Of a DNA stretch of 64,000 nt, positions 38,523 to 48,808 are shown one piece after another; position 1 is the first letter of the stretch, and every line of letters starts with the position of its first letter. This DNA comes from Methanobacteriota archaeon (GTDB lineage: Archaea; Thermoplasmatota; Thermoplasmata; Thermoplasmatales; ARK-15): contig WSBC01000024.1 of the NCBI GenBank assembly GCA_009758405.1, positions 1 through 64,000 of the forward strand, read 5' to 3'. Under the pieces are notes generated by a model. The model made no database searches. It was not told where the DNA came from and saw only the letters and a program-made list of their open reading frames with translations. The translations under genes were made by a program, and so were the position numbers.

Positions 38523-39833
38523 CTAGGACACCAGTTCAAGAAGAGAAGGATCAACCAATTCCTTGGGGTATCCCAGTCTTATGGCCATTGAAAGGAAGTT
38601 TTTGGCCGCAAATTTATTTCCCTTTTCGTTTGCTATTCTTGCCTTATAATACCATGCAACCGGGTTTTTTTGATCCTTTTGAACTATATTGTTGAAGAAT
38701 TTTTCAGCAGAATCCTTATCACCAGATACGAAGGCTCTTATTCCATCCTTTTCTGGAAAGAAATCCTCTATTGTCTTTAGATCTATACCTGCCTTAAGTA
38801 TTTCTTCAACAGCAGGAAGTAGATCCATGGACCTCCCTATGGATGATAAAAGCCTATCAAGCTTCTCCCTAAATGATTCATTTGATCCAAAGTTTTTAAG
38901 GTGCTTTCTCAGGGTAGGGGGATCATAAAGTGCAATCATTAGGGTATTCTCGTCCGGTTCTTCTTCCCCAAAAGTGAGTTCTCCAAAGAGATCCTCCGCA
39001 ACTTCTTCCTTTTCTTCCATCTGCGATTTCAATATTATCAATTCAGGATCATCAGGCGCAAGCTTCTCCACCTTCTCTATAAATTGCTGTGCCTCAGATT
39101 TTTTCCCCATTGATAATAACATTCTTGCCTTAGCCTTCAATAACTGGGGATTGTTTGGTAAGAGCTTTAGCCCCTCATCAACTAAATCCAAACTATTTTT
39201 TGATAGTGCCAGCTGGAGGTAAATCATTGCCGCCTCCTCCTTCATTCCCTTTGAAATGTAAAAATTTAGTTTTTCATTTAATGCATCCATATCGTTTGGG
39301 TTTACTGCTAATATCTTGTCAAGGAGTTCTATTTTATTTTCTGAATATTTCATAGCCTCTCTGTACCATTTGATTGCCTCGGAATCCTCATGCCTTATCC
39401 TAAATAGGTCACCAAGTAGTTCCATTGCCTTGTAATTAGTGGGGTCAAGTTCTATTGCCTTTTTAAGATTTACAATAGCATATGGAATCTGTAAATTCTG
39501 GCTGATTAAAATCCTGCCTATCTCATACCATGCCTTGACATTTTTTGGATCCAGCTCCTTTACCTTTTCAAAATAATCTATGCTTTTATCCTTATCGCTC
39601 AATTCAAAAAGTAATTCTCCAGCCTCCAATAATATTTTTATTACCTCCTCCTTATTTTCCTCAATTGCCATCTTTTCACTTTGATCTGCATCACTGATAA
39701 GCCTGTGTATCTTTCTTAATGTAACCTTGGCATTGTTGGGATTTGTCTTTGCCTCATTTCTACCCTGCTCTAAAAGATCTCTGAGCATCTGCATAAAGGT
39801 GGTAGAAGGTCCTCTTCTTCCAAGTAAAGGCAT
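38523..39833 (-). CDS. TPR-repeat protein
   Basis: 436 aa. At least six tetratricopeptide-type repeats are visible (for example KNVKAWYEIGRILISQNLQI, then TNYKAMELLGDLFRIRHEDS, and a last repeat NPVAWYYKARIANEKGNKF), separated by an acidic linker near residues 270-300. A scaffold protein without catalytic motifs. First gene of the operon with IPK, IDI-2 and ZPR1; its stop directly precedes the IPK start. Partner unknown. Confidence 0.8.
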   Translation of the reverse strand: MPLLGRRGPSTTFMQMLRDLLEQGRNEAKTNPNNAKVTLRKIHRLISDADQSEKMAIEENKEEVIKILLEAGELLFELSDKDKSIDYFEKVKELDPKNVKAWYEIGRILISQNLQIPYAIVNLKKAIELDPTNYKAMELLGDLFRIRHEDSEAIKWYREAMKYSENKIELLDKILAVNPNDMDALNEKLNFYISKGMKEEAAMIYLQLALSKNSLDLVDEGLKLLPNNPQLLKAKARMLLSMGKKSEAQQFIEKVEKLAPDDPELIILKSQMEEKEEVAEDLFGELTFGEEEPDENTLMIALYDPPTLRKHLKNFGSNESFREKLDRLLSSIGRSMDLLPAVEEILKAGIDLKTIEDFFPEKDGIRAFVSGDKDSAEKFFNNIVQKDQKNPVAWYYKARIANEKGNKFAAKNFLSMAIRLGYPKELVDPSLLELVS

Positions 39834-39952
39834 GTTCTTTTATATATTCTTTTCACTAATAAATTCTTCGATTTTTAAATTATAAAATAGTTAATGTGTA
39901 AGAAATATTTATATAGAAGAACTATTTTATCCGATAAAGAGGTGAAAGGTAG

Positions 39953-41587
39953 ATGATGGCAGGACAGCCAATATTAATTCTTAAGGAAGGTACAAAGAGA
40001 GAAACTGGAAGAGATGCAATGAAAAATAACATTCAAGCTGCGATTGCAATAGCGGAGGCAGTGAGATCCACTCTTGGACCTAGGGGAATGGACAAGATGC
40101 TAGTAGATTCCCTTGGGGATGTTGTGATTACAAATGATGGTGTTACAATAATGAAGGAGATAGAGGTGGAGCATCCTGCTGCCAAGATGATGGTAGAGGT
40201 AGCAAAGACACAGGATACAGAGGTGGGCGATGGTACAACAACAGCAGTTATGCTTGCAGGTGAACTTCTCAAGCAGGCTCAACAGCTTCTTGAGCAGAAC
40301 GTTCATCCAACGGTAATATCAACAGGGTACAGGATGGCGGCGGAAAAGGCCAAGGAAATACTTGAAAAAATATCAAGGGGCATATCTGAAAAGGATGATG
40401 ATGTGCTTAAAAAGATAGCTATGACTGCCCTTGGAAGCAAGGGAGCAAGCATGAGCAAGGATCTACTTGCAGATATTTCTGTGAAGGCTGTTAAAAAGAT
40501 AATTGAAACAGTTGATGGAAAAAGGATTGCTGACCTGAACAATGTACAGGTGGTAAAGAAACAGGGAGGATCCATTGATGATACACAGATCATAGATGGA
40601 ATAATCGTAGATAAAGAGAAGGCACATCCTGATATGCCACAGGTGGTGAAGAATGCAAAGATTGCTCTTCTAAATGCTGCACTTGAAATTAAGAAACCTG
40701 AGATTGATACAAACATACAGATAAGGGATCCATCAATGATACATTCATTCCTAGAGGAAGAGGAAAAGATGCTTAAGGAAATGGTGGAAAAAATCGCTGC
40801 TACTGGGGCAAATGTGGTATTTTCACAGAAGGGAATTGATGATATGGCACAGCACTTCCTTGCAAAGAAGGGCATATATGCCGCAAGAAGGGTAAAGAAG
40901 AGTGATATGGAGAAGCTTGAAAAGGCCACAGGTGCAAAGATAGTTATGAACCTTGACGATCTTACTCCCAACGACCTTGGACAGGCAGAAAAAGTGGAGG
41001 AGATCAAGATAGGAGAAGACCACCTCACATTTGTCACTGGATGCAAGAATCCAAAGGCAGTTTCAATACTTGTCAGGGGAGGCACAGAACACGTTGTGGA
41101 TGAGATAGAAAGATCAATACAGGATGCCCTTCATGTGGTAGCAAAGGCAATAGAGGATGGGAAAGTAGTAACAGGTGCAGGCTCCGCAGCTATAGAAATA
41201 TCCCTGGGCCTGAGGGAATATGCCTCAAGTGTAGGTGGAAGGGAGCAACTGGCAATCGAGAAGTTTGCAGATGCAATGGAAATAGTTCCCAGGACCCTTT
41301 CAGAGAATGCTGGTCTGGATCCCATAGACATGATAATAAGCCTGAGAAAGGCACATAAGGATGGAAATAAAAACCATGGTGTAAATGTGTTCTCAGGTCA
41401 GATAGAGGATATGTGGAAACTTGGAGTAATAGAGCCAATCAGGGTAGGTCAGCAGGCTATAGATTCAGCCACAGAGGCAGCAGTGATGATTCTTAGGATT
41501 GATGATGTGGTGGCTGCAAAAGGAGGAGCAGCAGGCGCAAAACAGCCAGAGAAGAAGAAATCTGAGGAATCCGAATCCTCAGATTAA
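39953..41587 (+). CDS. ths: thermosome subunit (group II chaperonin)
   Basis: 544 aa. [20 protein letters not shown], the ATP-binding [26 protein letters not shown] and the C-terminal [12 protein letters not shown] are the classical motifs. It refolds proteins in a double ring, receiving clients from prefoldin (gene at 5749). The usual Gly/Met-rich tail is replaced by a short Gly-Ala stretch and a charged end. ATTTATATAG near 39907-39915 is the TATA box, and GAGGTGA precedes the ATG. The stop is 9 bp inside the convergent HD gene. Confidence 0.97.
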   Translation: MMAGQPILILKEGTKRETGRDAMKNNIQAAIAIAEAVRSTLGPRGMDKMLVDSLGDVVITNDGVTIMKEIEVEHPAAKMMVEVAKTQDTEVGDGTTTAVMLAGELLKQAQQLLEQNVHPTVISTGYRMAAEKAKEILEKISRGISEKDDDVLKKIAMTALGSKGASMSKDLLADISVKAVKKIIETVDGKRIADLNNVQVVKKQGGSIDDTQIIDGIIVDKEKAHPDMPQVVKNAKIALLNAALEIKKPEIDTNIQIRDPSMIHSFLEEEEKMLKEMVEKIAATGANVVFSQKGIDDMAQHFLAKKGIYAARRVKKSDMEKLEKATGAKIVMNLDDLTPNDLGQAEKVEEIKIGEDHLTFVTGCKNPKAVSILVRGGTEHVVDEIERSIQDALHVVAKAIEDGKVVTGAGSAAIEISLGLREYASSVGGREQLAIEKFADAMEIVPRTLSENAGLDPIDMIISLRKAHKDGNKNHGVNVFSGQIEDMWKLGVIEPIRVGQQAIDSATEAAVMILRIDDVVAAKGGAAGAKQPEKKKSEESESSD

Positions 41588-42787
41588 AATCCTTTTTGAA
41601 GCCTTTTTTACCTTTTCCACAAAATCTTTCTCTGTTACCACCATTATTTCATAATCATATGGTCTTCTAGACCTGATTGCCTTTACTATTCTTGATTCCT
41701 CACTTAGTTTTACTATTTTTCCATTTTTAGTCAAATTCAAGTCAAGGCCACTGAACCTTGATGTTTCATTTACAGGAAAGTCAACAATAACATATTCCTG
41801 GGGTATTCCAGATTCCTCAGCAATCTCCCTTTCAATCCTTTTTGGATCAATCTTTTTAAGATCCTCTGGAAGTTCTTCTAGATAATATGCCCTCTTGAAA
41901 AGGTTCCTGTATTTTATCCTTAGTCCAATCTCCCTTGCAAAACCATTTGAATTTATTAGCATTGATAAAAGTTCAGAATCATTCATTGAAACCAGCTTGA
42001 ATGGATCCATCTTAATATAATTCAGCGCTTTGCAGATCATAAGTTCTGCAATCCTTGCAGTCTTATGGAAATAAACAGAAGAGTACATGAGTGCTCTTGC
42101 CACCATCACACCCTCTAGAGCCTCTTTCCCCTTTATATCAAAAACTATCTCATTCTCATAAAGACCTATTGTATTGTATATTCTTTGAATATCAATTATA
42201 CCGTAGGCTACACCTGTATAATGTGAATCCCTTAAAAGATAGTCAAGCTGGTCAGCATCCAGATCCCCAGAAATTATTTCACCAAGATAATTGTGTTCAT
42301 TGAACCCCATATTCTTTTTATTGAACCTTATTATATTTACAATATCTTTGCTATCTATAGAGTACTCCTCAAGTATTTCCCCTATAAATCTCCTTTTTCC
42401 AGGATATTCACCTATAATGTCAATATCACCAAATATTATCTTTGCACCAATATCCTCATGTCTAAGGCCTGTCCTTTCATAAATATAATCCTCCAGGGCA
42501 TGTGAAAAGGGTGGATGCCCTATGTCATGGAGAAGGCCAGAAATCTTCAGTAGGTTAATCTCATATATATCAAGATTAAGATTGTTTCCAAGAACACCTG
42601 CAATATGCGAAACTCCAAGCGAATGTTCTAGCCTTGTATGGTTTGCACCAGGAAAAACTAAATAATTCAATCCAAGTTGTCTGACATTGCTCATCCTCTG
42701 TACCTCAGGGGACTCGAGAATTGAAAGTAAAGGCTCCTCCACCCTGATGCTCCCATGGATTGAATCATGTATGATTTTAAATTCCAT
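41579..42787 (-). CDS. HD-domain phosphohydrolase (dNTPase-like)
   Basis: 402 aa. Metal motifs: [33 protein letters not shown], and the distal [16 protein letters not shown]. This is the arrangement of SAMHD1/dGTPase-like HD proteins in archaea. Substrate is not known; dNTP hydrolysis is a family inference. The ATG lies 19 bp after the 3' end of SRP RNA with a GTGGT Shine-Dalgarno-like site, so it seems to be read from the SRP RNA promoter or from one within it. Confidence 0.87.
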   Translation of the reverse strand: MEFKIIHDSIHGSIRVEEPLLSILESPEVQRMSNVRQLGLNYLVFPGANHTRLEHSLGVSHIAGVLGNNLNLDIYEINLLKISGLLHDIGHPPFSHALEDYIYERTGLRHEDIGAKIIFGDIDIIGEYPGKRRFIGEILEEYSIDSKDIVNIIRFNKKNMGFNEHNYLGEIISGDLDADQLDYLLRDSHYTGVAYGIIDIQRIYNTIGLYENEIVFDIKGKEALEGVMVARALMYSSVYFHKTARIAELMICKALNYIKMDPFKLVSMNDSELLSMLINSNGFAREIGLRIKYRNLFKRAYYLEELPEDLKKIDPKRIEREIAEESGIPQEYVIVDFPVNETSRFSGLDLNLTKNGKIVKLSEESRIVKAIRSRRPYDYEIMVVTEKDFVEKVKKASKRILI

Positions 42788-42806
42788 TTTACCACTTTTG
42801 AGATTT

Positions 42807-43117
42807 GGTACCAGGCCACTGGGGTGGGGTTAAGGAATGATAGTAGCTTTCCCTGCCCCCGCCTCCATCCCGCACCCCTCCGAGCATCGCAGGTTCACGG
42901 TGCCGCTGCTCCCTTCCGGGCCTGGCGGTTTTCCCGTGATAAAGGCACCCTTGCCTCCCTTTGGAGGCAGGTATGCCACCCCCAATCCCGGAGGACAGGA
43001 TTTCAATAGCTGCAGGACAGGACTCCTACCATTCCCTCTCCCGCCCCCAGCAGTCGCCCCTGCATCTAGACTTCAGGTAAAGGGGAACGCCTACCTCCCC
43101 CGGCCTAGCCTGGTACC
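42807..43117 (-). ncRNA. ffs: SRP RNA (7S RNA)
   Basis: A 311-bp GC-rich island with no convincing gene. On the minus strand it holds the universally conserved SRP helix 8 sequence (GCCAGGCCCGGAAGGGAGCA, within 42903-42927). The two ends, GGTACCAGGC and GCCTGGTACC (43117-43108 and 42816-42807), pair perfectly over 10 bp and form helix 1 typical of archaeal SRP RNA. Length is as expected (about 300-315 nt). TATTTAAAAA (43137-43146, plus strand) is a TATA box about 26 bp upstream of the 5' end. Confidence 0.95.
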
Positions 43118-43136
43118 ATAATCCTAATTTTGAATT

Positions 43137-43146
43137 TATTTAAAAA
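43137..43146 (-). promoter_or_regulatory. TATA box of SRP RNA
   Basis: Read on the minus strand as TTTTTAAATA; its centre is about 26 bp before the paired 5' end of SRP RNA, the normal archaeal spacing. Confidence 0.6.
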
Positions 43147-43187
43147 TATTTCTGATGTGAATTTGAATTGTTTTTATAAAAATTTTT

Positions 43188-45218
43188 TCATTCAATTGCC
43201 TTGTATCTTCCTGTAAACGGCTGGTACACAAGATTGTCCCTTGCAAGAACGTTCAATATCTTTCTCACCTCATGTTCATCTATGCCAGATCTTACCTTTG
43301 CTTCCCTTATTATCTCATCCTCCCCTGCATAGCCCTTTCCAGTGGAAAGATCCTTTATTATATCCATTATTGTTTCATACTTGCTCCTTTCACCCGATGG
43401 AATAGTGCTTACTACCCTGTCTATGTCTATTGTTCCCTCTGGGGTAGTTGCAATGTCCTCTATGAAGTGCTGGATTATTTTAATTGCCCTCTTTGCATCC
43501 TCAGCAGTGGCAATGTTGCTGAGCCTAGCCCTTGCAGATGCCTGTGTCAATCTTATAAGAGCCTCCATCTGCCTTGCCGTTATCGGTATGCTCTTAGTTG
43601 GTGTTTGGTTGTAAAGATTTCTCATTTTGAGGTAGTATTGCTTGAGCTCCTCCCTTGCATCAGGCATTATCCTTGGAATTATGTGCTTTTTTGCATATGC
43701 AATGTATTTTTTGAAAAATTCATCATCTATTTCCTCTTTTTCACTCTCTCTTTCCATATGAACATCCAATATATGATCAGCAATCTGTGAATCTATCTCT
43801 CCAGGTATGTCAGGCATCTTGAATATTGCATCAAACCTGGAGAGAAGTGTAGGTGGTAAGTTCAACTGATCGGACAATGGCCTGGCAACATCGAACCTGC
43901 CAAACTTAGGATTTGCTGCAGCAAGTATTGAACACCTAGCCATAAGGGTAGCATTCATACCTGCCTTTGATATTGTTATTGTCTGCTGTTCCATTGCCTC
44001 ATGCATAGCTACCCTGTCCTTATCATCCATTTTATCTATTTCATCTATTGCCGCTATTCCATTGTCTGCAAGAACTAGAGCACCTGCCTCTAGGGTCCAC
44101 CTACCTTCGCCAAATTCCTCCTTGGTGGCTGCTGCAGTTAAGCCTGCAGCAGTTGATCCCTTTCCAGAGGTGTAAATACTTTTTGGTGCTATGTTTGTAA
44201 TGTATTTCAATAACTGAGATTTTCCTGTTCCAGGATCACCCACGAGCAGTATGTGTATATCCCCCCTAATCCTTGTACCATCCCTCCTCTTCAACGGTAC
44301 CCCTCCGAAAAGCTGTAATAATATCGCCTCTTTCTCGATGTCAAGACCAAAAAGTGTACTTGCTATTTTTTTCCTCAGCTTTTCAATAACATTTTTATCC
44401 TGTGCAAATTCCCTTATCCTTTCCACATCCTCCTCAGTCAGATTAATTGACTTGTATTCCTCCTTTATTGATTCCACATTTATTGCATGAAGGTATATGT
44501 CAAAAACAACACTTGGGAATTGCTTGGTGCCCCTCGGCCTTGTTTTAAGTATGCCCGTGATCCTTACCCTATCTCCAGGCACAACAATCCCCGTAAGATC
44601 ATCCTCGAGATATACCTGCAGTCTCTGAGGTTGTTCACCACCCCTAATGTCCTCAGGGTTTTCCTGTACCTCAATCTTTTGAGAGTCTAGAAAAACTGAA
44701 AAATCCTCTAATAGCTTGAACTTAGTTTCACCCTTCTTTTTACCACAGCCCTCACAGTATAATGGCATTTCAAGGTTTTCAGTCTCTTGATCCTTATAGT
44801 TTATATGACCACAAGAGGCACATTCAAAAGCACCAGTGAGAAGTTTTGGCCTTACCTCAGTTACCTGCCTCACAAGCCCCTCAATGGTGATCAGCTCCCC
44901 TATATTCTTGCTCCTTATCTTTCTAATCTCCCTTAATCTATCATCAGGAATATTTTTCAGTCTTATATGAACAATCTCAACCTTCTGTTCCTCTGGGAAC
45001 TTTTTTGCTATTACCTCTTCACCGATCAAAAGCGTTTCTTCAGGGTTTGTGGTCAGATTTTCTAAAAGTTCTTGGCTAAAATCCTGTATTTCCATAAAAT
45101 CAATGTATAGGCTCCTTTCCTCTGGATATTTCTCACTCAACATTGATATCTTAAGATTATAGCCATACTGCATTATGAAGAGATCCCAAAGCTCCCTTAT
45201 CTCATCTTCGTTTAACAT
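43188..45218 (-). CDS. mcm: replicative DNA helicase MCM
   Basis: 676 aa. N-terminal domain with zinc finger (CASCGH...CEGCGKK) and beta hairpin, AAA+ core with Walker A GDPGTGKSQLLK, Walker B AIDEIDKMD, and the arginine finger LSRFD, and a C-terminal winged helix. No intein or insertion. The frame opens with TTG at 45236, but ATG 45218 (MLNEDEIREL) is the likely start. It forms the hexameric replication-fork helicase. Only one mcm is in this window and no cdc6/orc1 is nearby. Confidence 0.97.
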   Translation of the reverse strand: MLNEDEIRELWDLFIMQYGYNLKISMLSEKYPEERSLYIDFMEIQDFSQELLENLTTNPEETLLIGEEVIAKKFPEEQKVEIVHIRLKNIPDDRLREIRKIRSKNIGELITIEGLVRQVTEVRPKLLTGAFECASCGHINYKDQETENLEMPLYCEGCGKKKGETKFKLLEDFSVFLDSQKIEVQENPEDIRGGEQPQRLQVYLEDDLTGIVVPGDRVRITGILKTRPRGTKQFPSVVFDIYLHAINVESIKEEYKSINLTEEDVERIREFAQDKNVIEKLRKKIASTLFGLDIEKEAILLQLFGGVPLKRRDGTRIRGDIHILLVGDPGTGKSQLLKYITNIAPKSIYTSGKGSTAAGLTAAATKEEFGEGRWTLEAGALVLADNGIAAIDEIDKMDDKDRVAMHEAMEQQTITISKAGMNATLMARCSILAAANPKFGRFDVARPLSDQLNLPPTLLSRFDAIFKMPDIPGEIDSQIADHILDVHMERESEKEEIDDEFFKKYIAYAKKHIIPRIMPDAREELKQYYLKMRNLYNQTPTKSIPITARQMEALIRLTQASARARLSNIATAEDAKRAIKIIQHFIEDIATTPEGTIDIDRVVSTIPSGERSKYETIMDIIKDLSTGKGYAGEDEIIREAKVRSGIDEHEVRKILNVLARDNLVYQPFTGRYKAIE

Positions 45219-45236
45219 CTTAAGAAAATAAAACAA

Positions 45237-45707
45237 TTCTAAAATTAAAACTTTATCGAAAAATAATGAAATATTTAATATTCAATAAAAATGGTCTCTA
45301 AAATTTTTGTGGAAGTATGCATTCTAGATATAATCTTCTTCAAAATGTTTTCTTTAGAGTTACGAAAAATTTTTTGCATCTAAGTCTTCATGATATTCCC
45401 TTTTATTATATAAGTCTAAAATTTCCCAAAGGTATTGAATTCCTTTCCATGATTTTCATATAAATCAAATCATTTCTTCAATTTTTCATTAGTTTTTGGA
45501 TGATGCGCTTTTGATTCTATTTGCTTTATTCCTTTTTTTGATAGATCTTCAAAATTTTTATTTTCTTCATTCCTCTTGTCTTTCTTTTTAGCATAAAGTT
45601 GTGATCTAAAATACATTAAATTATCCTCTTTGACAATTGTAGGGACAGTTATTTTAAAGATTCTGATATCTATAATGGGCATAATATTTTTCAAAGAGAT
45701 AAAAATC
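45237..45707. other. AT-rich region with a doubtful small ORF
   Basis: 471 bp between mcm and mqnD. The part 45237-45469 shows no gene. A Lys-rich ORF (45470-45682, minus) is listed separately with low confidence. No RNA or repeat seen. Confidence 0.45.
45470..45682 (-). CDS. doubtful 70-aa Lys-rich protein
   Basis: Open from ATG 45682 to a stop at 45470. It has a beta-like N-terminal part (DIRIFKITVPTIV) and a strongly lysine-rich rest. Not recognised, no clear Shine-Dalgarno site. It follows the convention of a minus-strand gene in the same direction as its neighbours, and might be a small protein or the remnant of a larger gene. Confidence 0.3.
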   Translation of the reverse strand: MPIIDIRIFKITVPTIVKEDNLMYFRSQLYAKKKDKRNEENKNFEDLSKKGIKQIESKAHHPKTNEKLKK

Positions 45708-46529
45708 TTAAATTATGTTTATTTTCACACCTTTTTTAATTAATTTTTTTTCTTGAGCGATTTTTAGTAGAAGATTTATGGATTTTTTACCATCTTCACC
45801 CATATCATAAGTTCTTAAATTCACATATTTAAGTGCAAAATTTAATATTGTATTTTCATCATTCCCTCTTGCATATTTCATTGCATATTTTAGAGCTTCT
45901 TCCTTATTATTTAAAGCATATAATATTGATTCTTTAATTAACCTTAGTATTTCAAGTTTGATTTTTTTATCTAAGTCCCTTCTTATTATATTTATTCCTA
46001 GGGGCAGCGGTAAATTATCAGCTAACTTGGACCAATTATCATAAAGATTTGAAACAAGTTTCAAACCATATTTTTTATATGTATCCTGCCCCTCATGAAT
46101 TAACAAACCTAAATCCACATCACCTCTTATAATGGAATCCATAATATTTTGAAAATTCATTTCTATTTCTTCCTTTGCCTCATAAAATATTCTGTAAATA
46201 AGATAAGAGGTAGTCAATTTTCCAGGGACAGCTATAACTAGGTTTTTAATATCATTTTCATTGTAGGATTTTTTTGAAACTATAATAGGACCATATCCCT
46301 CGCCAAAGCTCCCTCCGGCGGATAGGATATCATATTTTTCAGAAATTAGAAAATATGTGTAAACTGATGCTGCTGTTACGTCAATCTTCATACTTATTGC
46401 TTTTTTATTTAATGTTTCTATATCTTCCACGCAAAAATCTATTTCAAAAGGCACTTTTATTTTTTTATTTACAATTGCATGAAACATAAAGGCGTCATCT
46501 GCATCTGGTGTATGACAAATTTTTATCAT
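45708..46529 (-). CDS. mqnD: 1,4-dihydroxy-6-naphthoate synthase (futalosine pathway)
   Basis: 273-aa periplasmic-binding-protein-like enzyme. HTPDADDAFMFHAIVN, SAGGSFGEGYGPIIV, VPGKLTTSYLIYR, DLGLLIHEGQDTYKKYGL and NLPLPLGIN match MqnD, which converts cyclic dehypoxanthinyl futalosine to dihydroxynaphthoate in menaquinone synthesis. MqnA is a relative, but these motifs agree better with MqnD. No other futalosine gene is in the window. It indicates respiration through menaquinone. Confidence 0.85.
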   Translation of the reverse strand: MIKICHTPDADDAFMFHAIVNKKIKVPFEIDFCVEDIETLNKKAISMKIDVTAASVYTYFLISEKYDILSAGGSFGEGYGPIIVSKKSYNENDIKNLVIAVPGKLTTSYLIYRIFYEAKEEIEMNFQNIMDSIIRGDVDLGLLIHEGQDTYKKYGLKLVSNLYDNWSKLADNLPLPLGINIIRRDLDKKIKLEILRLIKESILYALNNKEEALKYAMKYARGNDENTILNFALKYVNLRTYDMGEDGKKSINLLLKIAQEKKLIKKGVKINII

Positions 46530-46748
46530 AATTTAAGGTAATACTATTTAAATGCAAAAAACTTCACATTAAAAATTTAACATATAATTTAGAAGGTTAC
46601 ATAATTTTCAAGGGCTTAAGTTTTGTAAATTTCTGATAATTTTGTTTAGTTATAAATGATATTTCTTATATTTAGAAAATCTTTTCAATTTACACATTTA
46701 GAATCTTTACCATAATATTTAAATAATGTAGAATGATATTTTTTTGAA

Positions 46749-47693
46749 ATGATTCCACTCAGGGACATTATAATTACAGTGATGAAGGGATACGGCTTCA
46801 AATTGGAGAGAAGAGAACCAAAGGAATATCTCTTCTTTGAAAGAGATGGGATTAGCATAATCTTGGGTATTTTTGAAAAACAGGTGACGGGTGATGATGT
46901 ACTCAGGTTTTATAGGGATCTTGAGATGTATGCAGGATCAAAGCAAATGGTATGCCTGGGAGACATAACAGAGGATGCAAAAAGACAGGCTCAGAAGCTT
47001 AATATTTCAATTGAAACAAGAGAAGAGCTTGCAAGGGATATAGGTGAATATGTACTCAACCTATTAAAGGAGAATGATGAAAAGGTGAGGGAAATACTCG
47101 ATATGGAAATAGAGGTAGAGGAGGAACAGGAGGAAAAGGTAGAGGAATCTGTGCCAATATTTCTTGAGGATTCTAGGACGGGCGAAAAGAAGATAGTGAT
47201 GCCAATATTAACGAAGGAGGATGCAATTTTAAAGGCAAAAAAGGAGGTACAGGGCTTTGAGACAAGGCTGATATTAATACCATATTTTATATATGAATAT
47301 AAACTGGAGGTAATGGTGGAGGGTATAGTAACGCCAAGAAAATATTTTGGAAGGGTAGGCATAAATACCGTTAATGGTGAAATTAGGTACATTACAATGG
47401 GTCTCACAATAGTTTCGGAGATTTCCATGGAATACGAGAGTGAGGTAGCAACAATGAACAGGGAGGAGGCAGAGGATATTCTTAAAAAATTCCTTACATA
47501 TTCATTTTCAAGGGAAGGAGAGGAAATAAAGGTGGAAAAGGAGAATGTCACAATAATAGAAAGAAGGAAAAGAAAGGTGAGGGAGGGATCACTCTCACTC
47601 AAATTCATTGGAAACTATTATTGGCCCTATTGGGAGGTATCAGGATCGAAGGGAAAGGTTAAAGTGGACGCAGTAGAAGGAATATTACAATGA
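46749..47693 (+). CDS. unknown protein with Mrr/REase-like N-terminal domain
   Basis: 314 aa, not firmly recognised. Residues about 1-115 have the strand-helix pattern of restriction-endonuclease-like (Mrr-type) domains, ending in CLGDITEDAKRQAQKLNISI, but no complete catalytic PD-(D/E)xK was found. A strongly acidic linker (about 116-140) leads to a C-terminal alpha/beta region (about 150-314) with NYYWPYWEVSGSKGKVKVD at the end. It abuts the convergent transglutaminase gene. Possibly a non-catalytic DNA-binding relative. Confidence 0.6.
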   Translation: MIPLRDIIITVMKGYGFKLERREPKEYLFFERDGISIILGIFEKQVTGDDVLRFYRDLEMYAGSKQMVCLGDITEDAKRQAQKLNISIETREELARDIGEYVLNLLKENDEKVREILDMEIEVEEEQEEKVEESVPIFLEDSRTGEKKIVMPILTKEDAILKAKKEVQGFETRLILIPYFIYEYKLEVMVEGIVTPRKYFGRVGINTVNGEIRYITMGLTIVSEISMEYESEVATMNREEAEDILKKFLTYSFSREGEEIKVEKENVTIIERRKRKVREGSLSLKFIGNYYWPYWEVSGSKGKVKVDAVEGILQ

Positions 47694-48803
47694 TCATTTT
47701 TTCCTTATAATAAAGTATACTATAAGTGAAGAAACAGCAACAATTATGAGCCTGAATATAAATGGATCAATGGCATATGAAGGTAATGGAAGTAAAGTAT
47801 ATTGCCCTAATACCACCTTTGCTGGAATAACAACATCAGTAGGTGGTGAAAAACTACCAACAGTCTCGCCATAAATAAGGGTATAGTAATTTGTTAGATC
47901 TGTGCTGTTTCCATCATCTACCCATTCAGTCAATCTATATGGATCTCTGACAAAAAAGCCTATGCCAAGGTCTGATGTGCCCACCTCCTCTGTAAGATCT
48001 ATAATACCCCTTACCAGGCCATTATTTGTCGGAATTACTGTACCTACCCAGGCATGTTCTGCCCAGGTTTGGGAGGTATAGAGCCAGCCAAACTCTACCC
48101 AGGCAGGAATACCCACAGATCTGGCCATCGACACATAGAGGAATGATAATTCTACACAATCACCACTGCGATTAATATATGTCTGCCATGCCGAATTTGG
48201 TAGTCCGAGCCTTGTGTATGTGATCTTATATTTAAAATTCTTTACTATATAATCATAGATTGCCTTCTCCTCCTCGAAAACATTTGTAGAATTTTTTATA
48301 ATTCCTTCAGTTATGTTTTTAAATTTTTCAGGCATTATTACTTTGTAATTGTATAGATATTCATCACCGAGGTACTGATTTTTTAGGTATTCTGGGATTG
48401 CAGAGGTGTTAAGGCTGTTATACTGAGAAACAGGGTATGAGATAGACTTTATATTATAATTGTATATTAACTCAATACTTGTTGATGATCCTATTGAAAA
48501 TGAATACCATGTTCTATTGTCCTCATGGTGGTAGGTATATTTTTGTTTACTCATCACCTGTAGAGAAGAGGTTTGGTAGTAAGTTTCAGAATATGGTAAT
48601 GTAATATTCAAAACAAGTTTGGATCCATTCCCTGTTGATATGTTTATGTATCTGATGAAATATCCTGAAAGGCTTGAAGGAACGGGTATGTATATCATGC
48701 TTGGAGATGAATACCAAATACCCAAGACTGAGGGAGAAATAACAATCACAATTGCTGCCAAGGAAAAGGCTATGTAGGCATAGGCAACTGTTTCTTTCCT
48801 CAT
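47694..48803 (-). CDS. secreted, membrane-anchored transglutaminase-like protein
   Basis: 369 aa from ATG 48803; an open extension to 48890 is not used because the signal peptide starts at MRKETVAYAY. The transglutaminase-like core has the triad: cysteine in RSGDCVELSFLY, histidine in WAEHAWVG, aspartate in IIDLTEEV. One C-terminal helix anchors it. Outward-facing cysteine proteases or protein cross-linkers of this family could act on the cell surface. It is the last gene of the operon downstream of tRNA-Thr(GGT). Confidence 0.82.
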   Translation of the reverse strand: MRKETVAYAYIAFSLAAIVIVISPSVLGIWYSSPSMIYIPVPSSLSGYFIRYINISTGNGSKLVLNITLPYSETYYQTSSLQVMSKQKYTYHHEDNRTWYSFSIGSSTSIELIYNYNIKSISYPVSQYNSLNTSAIPEYLKNQYLGDEYLYNYKVIMPEKFKNITEGIIKNSTNVFEEEKAIYDYIVKNFKYKITYTRLGLPNSAWQTYINRSGDCVELSFLYVSMARSVGIPAWVEFGWLYTSQTWAEHAWVGTVIPTNNGLVRGIIDLTEEVGTSDLGIGFFVRDPYRLTEWVDDGNSTDLTNYYTLIYGETVGSFSPPTDVVIPAKVVLGQYTLLPLPSYAIDPFIFRLIIVAVSSLIVYFIIRKK

Positions 48804-48808
48804 ATAAA

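Noticed and set aside
40033..41438. Long minus-strand ORFs (up to 260 codons) opposite the thermosome gene
   Set aside because: They are antisense shadows of a strongly conserved coding frame and have low-complexity Ser/Phe/Ile-rich composition.
42767..43121. Two overlapping plus-strand ORFs in the GC-rich island after the HD gene
   Set aside because: The region is the SRP RNA on the minus strand; the frames exist because GC-rich RNA lacks stop codons.
43188..45218. Intein in MCM
   Set aside because: The Walker A, Walker B and arginine finger motifs are continuous and the length is normal.
46991..47608. 205-codon minus-strand ORF opposite the REase-like gene
   Set aside because: Ser/Phe/Ile-rich composition typical of an antisense frame; the plus-strand frame fits its neighbours.
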